A stretch of 64,000 nt of DNA from Meloidogyne chitwoodi (Eukaryota; Nematoda; Chromadorea; Rhabditida; Meloidogynidae): contig JACZZP010000012.1 of the NCBI GenBank assembly GCA_015183035.1, positions 806,001-870,000 on the forward strand. The letters run 5' to 3'. The notes under the pieces are model-generated. The model ran no database searches. It worked only from the letters and a program-made list of their open reading frames with translations, and was not told the origin of the DNA. How positions within the stretch are numbered: position 1 is the stretch's first letter; the number at the start of each line of letters is the position of its first letter. This document shows, in pieces, positions 62,779-64,000 of this stretch. The translations under genes were made by a program, and so were the position numbers.

Positions 62779-63275
62779 AAAAATTTTTATAAAGTTAATT
62801 TTCGTCTACTTTTTTTACAGATTGAGAAAAAAATGTTTTATCTTTTCACGAGTTATAAAAAATTTTTATTAGAATAATTAAAAATGAGAGGCGAAATTAC
62901 ATATTGACAATAATAAAATTACTTAACAAAACAATATTTAAGAAGATATTTTTCTCTTTTAGGCACAAAAGCCTGCAAATTATTATCCGCAAGTTAAAAT
63001 ATTATCGTAAAGTTTATACCTTCAAAATAATAATTTTTATTTTCTTATATTTCTGAAAAAAAGTGGATAAAAATTTGTATACTCTTGTGCCCATAAAATA
63101 AAAGTACCATTAAAAAATCATGCAACAAATAAATTAGAAAATCCACTGACAATGAGTTAAATTTTTTTTTAATATTTTTGAATTTTTAAAATCTTAAACA
63201 TAGAATAGAAGGCAAAAAAATACCAAAAATTAAAGAATTAAACATATTTTTAACCTCTTTTTGTTCGAAAAATAT
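62779..63275. other. Convergent intergenic region between ERAL1 and PDIA6
   Basis: It contains both 3'UTRs and a small TIR element at 62963-63092. Nothing else is seen. Confidence 0.5.
62963..63092. mobile_element. Short MITE-like element (about 130 bp)
   Basis: Left end GGCACAAAAGCCTGCAAATT and inverted right end (GGGCACAAGAGTATACAAAT when reversed) match over about 30 bp, ending in ATTTTTATCCNC. The phrase TTATCCGCAAGT also occurs near 24670 inside the Helitron region, so the two are probably related copies. Confidence 0.6.
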
Positions 63276-64000
63276 TTAAAGTTCACTTTTCTTTTTAGTT
63301 TCTTCTTTTTCACTTTTATCCAAAACATCCAAATCCTCCAATTCAACATCAGAAAGATCAATTTCTTCTCCAGCATCAGCACTAGGTAATTCTCCATCTT
63401 TTCCATCCCAATGCTCAACATTTTCAACATCAGCATTTTTACCTCCAGGTACTGAAGATGTCTTTCCCTTTCCATAGGAAAGATCGCGTAAAAATTCTGA
63501 TATTCCCGTTTTTCCGAATGATCCTTTAAAAATGAGAATTTTATTTATAAAATTAGAAAATAAACAGAATTTTCTAGTAGCAATTTTCCAAAAAATTTAA
63601 AAATAAACCGGTTAAAGTGCTGTATTTAAGCTTTCTTGAATTCAAAGCCACCATTGCAGGATAACCAAAACCACCAATTCCAAAAGATTGTTCGAGTCCT
63701 GGTTGTTGGCCTGCCTCAGTCCAAAGCCAGCCCCAATGGCTTTTCTTAAATTTCTCTGCCAAGTCACGCAAAAGTAATAAGTAACCATTTCGGCAATCTG
63801 ACTGACAATCCAATATGTGTGGAAGAAATGTTATTATACAGCTAAAATTAAAAGTATAGTAAAACAAATTAAGAAAAAGGGTCCTTCCTCATTATAATAA
63901 TTTAGACTTCAATGTTTATCAAATATAATAATAAATATATAAAAAACTAACAGTTGCATATCTTGACAAGCAGTCTCAAATATCCCCGAATTAATAATTT
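63276..64000 (-). CDS. pdi-6: Protein disulfide isomerase A6 (PDI-6/P5), 3' part, runs off right edge
   Basis: ER-lumen thiol oxidoreductase. Three exons are visible: 64000-63952 (open at the edge), 63841-63609 and 63523-63276. The C-terminal non-catalytic domain matches PDIA6 closely: QLCIITFLPHILD, WGWLWTEAG, FGIGGFGYPAMVALN, EFLRDLSYGKG, WDGKDGELP and the acidic EEIDLSDVELEDLD. It ends KKKSEL, a KDEL-like retrieval signal. Both thioredoxin domains with the CGHC sites should lie to the right of the window. Identification is secure from these blocks. Confidence 0.95.

Overview
The window is animal nuclear DNA, most likely from a plant-parasitic nematode of the Meloidogyne (root-knot) type. 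The base composition is extremely AT-rich, introns are many and mostly 35-80 bp, and the conserved genes are recognisable as nematode orthologs (LIN-23, MET-2/SETDB1, DAF-15/raptor). The genus is an inference; that it is a eukaryote and very probably a nematode is secure. I rebuilt gene models by hand from GT/AG sites, reading phase and protein homology. For almost every gene the exon lengths add up to a whole number of codons.

Left part (1-21.3 kb): the 5' part of an NR6A/HR4-like nuclear receptor (-), which runs off the left edge; a signal-peptide RING-H2 protein (R1, -); a peptide-type GPCR (-); a 27-exon SETDB1/MET-2 histone H3K9 methyltransferase (+); and a small MARVEL-like four-helix membrane protein (-).

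Middle part (22-44 kb) is the mobile, accessory section. A second RING-H2 gene (R2, -) spans 13.8 kb because two of its introns are full of mobile DNA. The penultimate intron holds an apparently intact Helitron (HUH Rep plus Pif1-like helicase, 49-bp satellite, 3' hairpin and CTAG). The first intron holds nested foldback elements. A third RING-H2 gene (R3, -) and a second MARVEL gene (-) follow, then about 4 kb of AT-rich intergenic DNA with another foldback. Several foldbacks have arms built from short repeated words, and three 620-bp elements share a core but have unrelated arms.

Right part (44-64 kb) is dense housekeeping sequence: LIN-23/beta-TrCP F-box WD40 (+), complex I subunit NDUFB5 (+), a ZFC3H1-like zinc-finger protein (-), raptor/DAF-15 (+) with two intron-containing tRNA-Tyr genes in its introns, mitochondrial Era GTPase ERAL1 (+), and the 3' end of PDIA6/PDI-6 (-), which runs off the right edge.

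The conserved genes act in separate processes: chromatin silencing, ubiquitin-dependent proteolysis, TORC1 signalling, mitochondrial ribosome and complex I, and ER folding. They show no operon-like link. The three RING-H2 paralogs look lineage-specific and are the most interesting protein-coding content.
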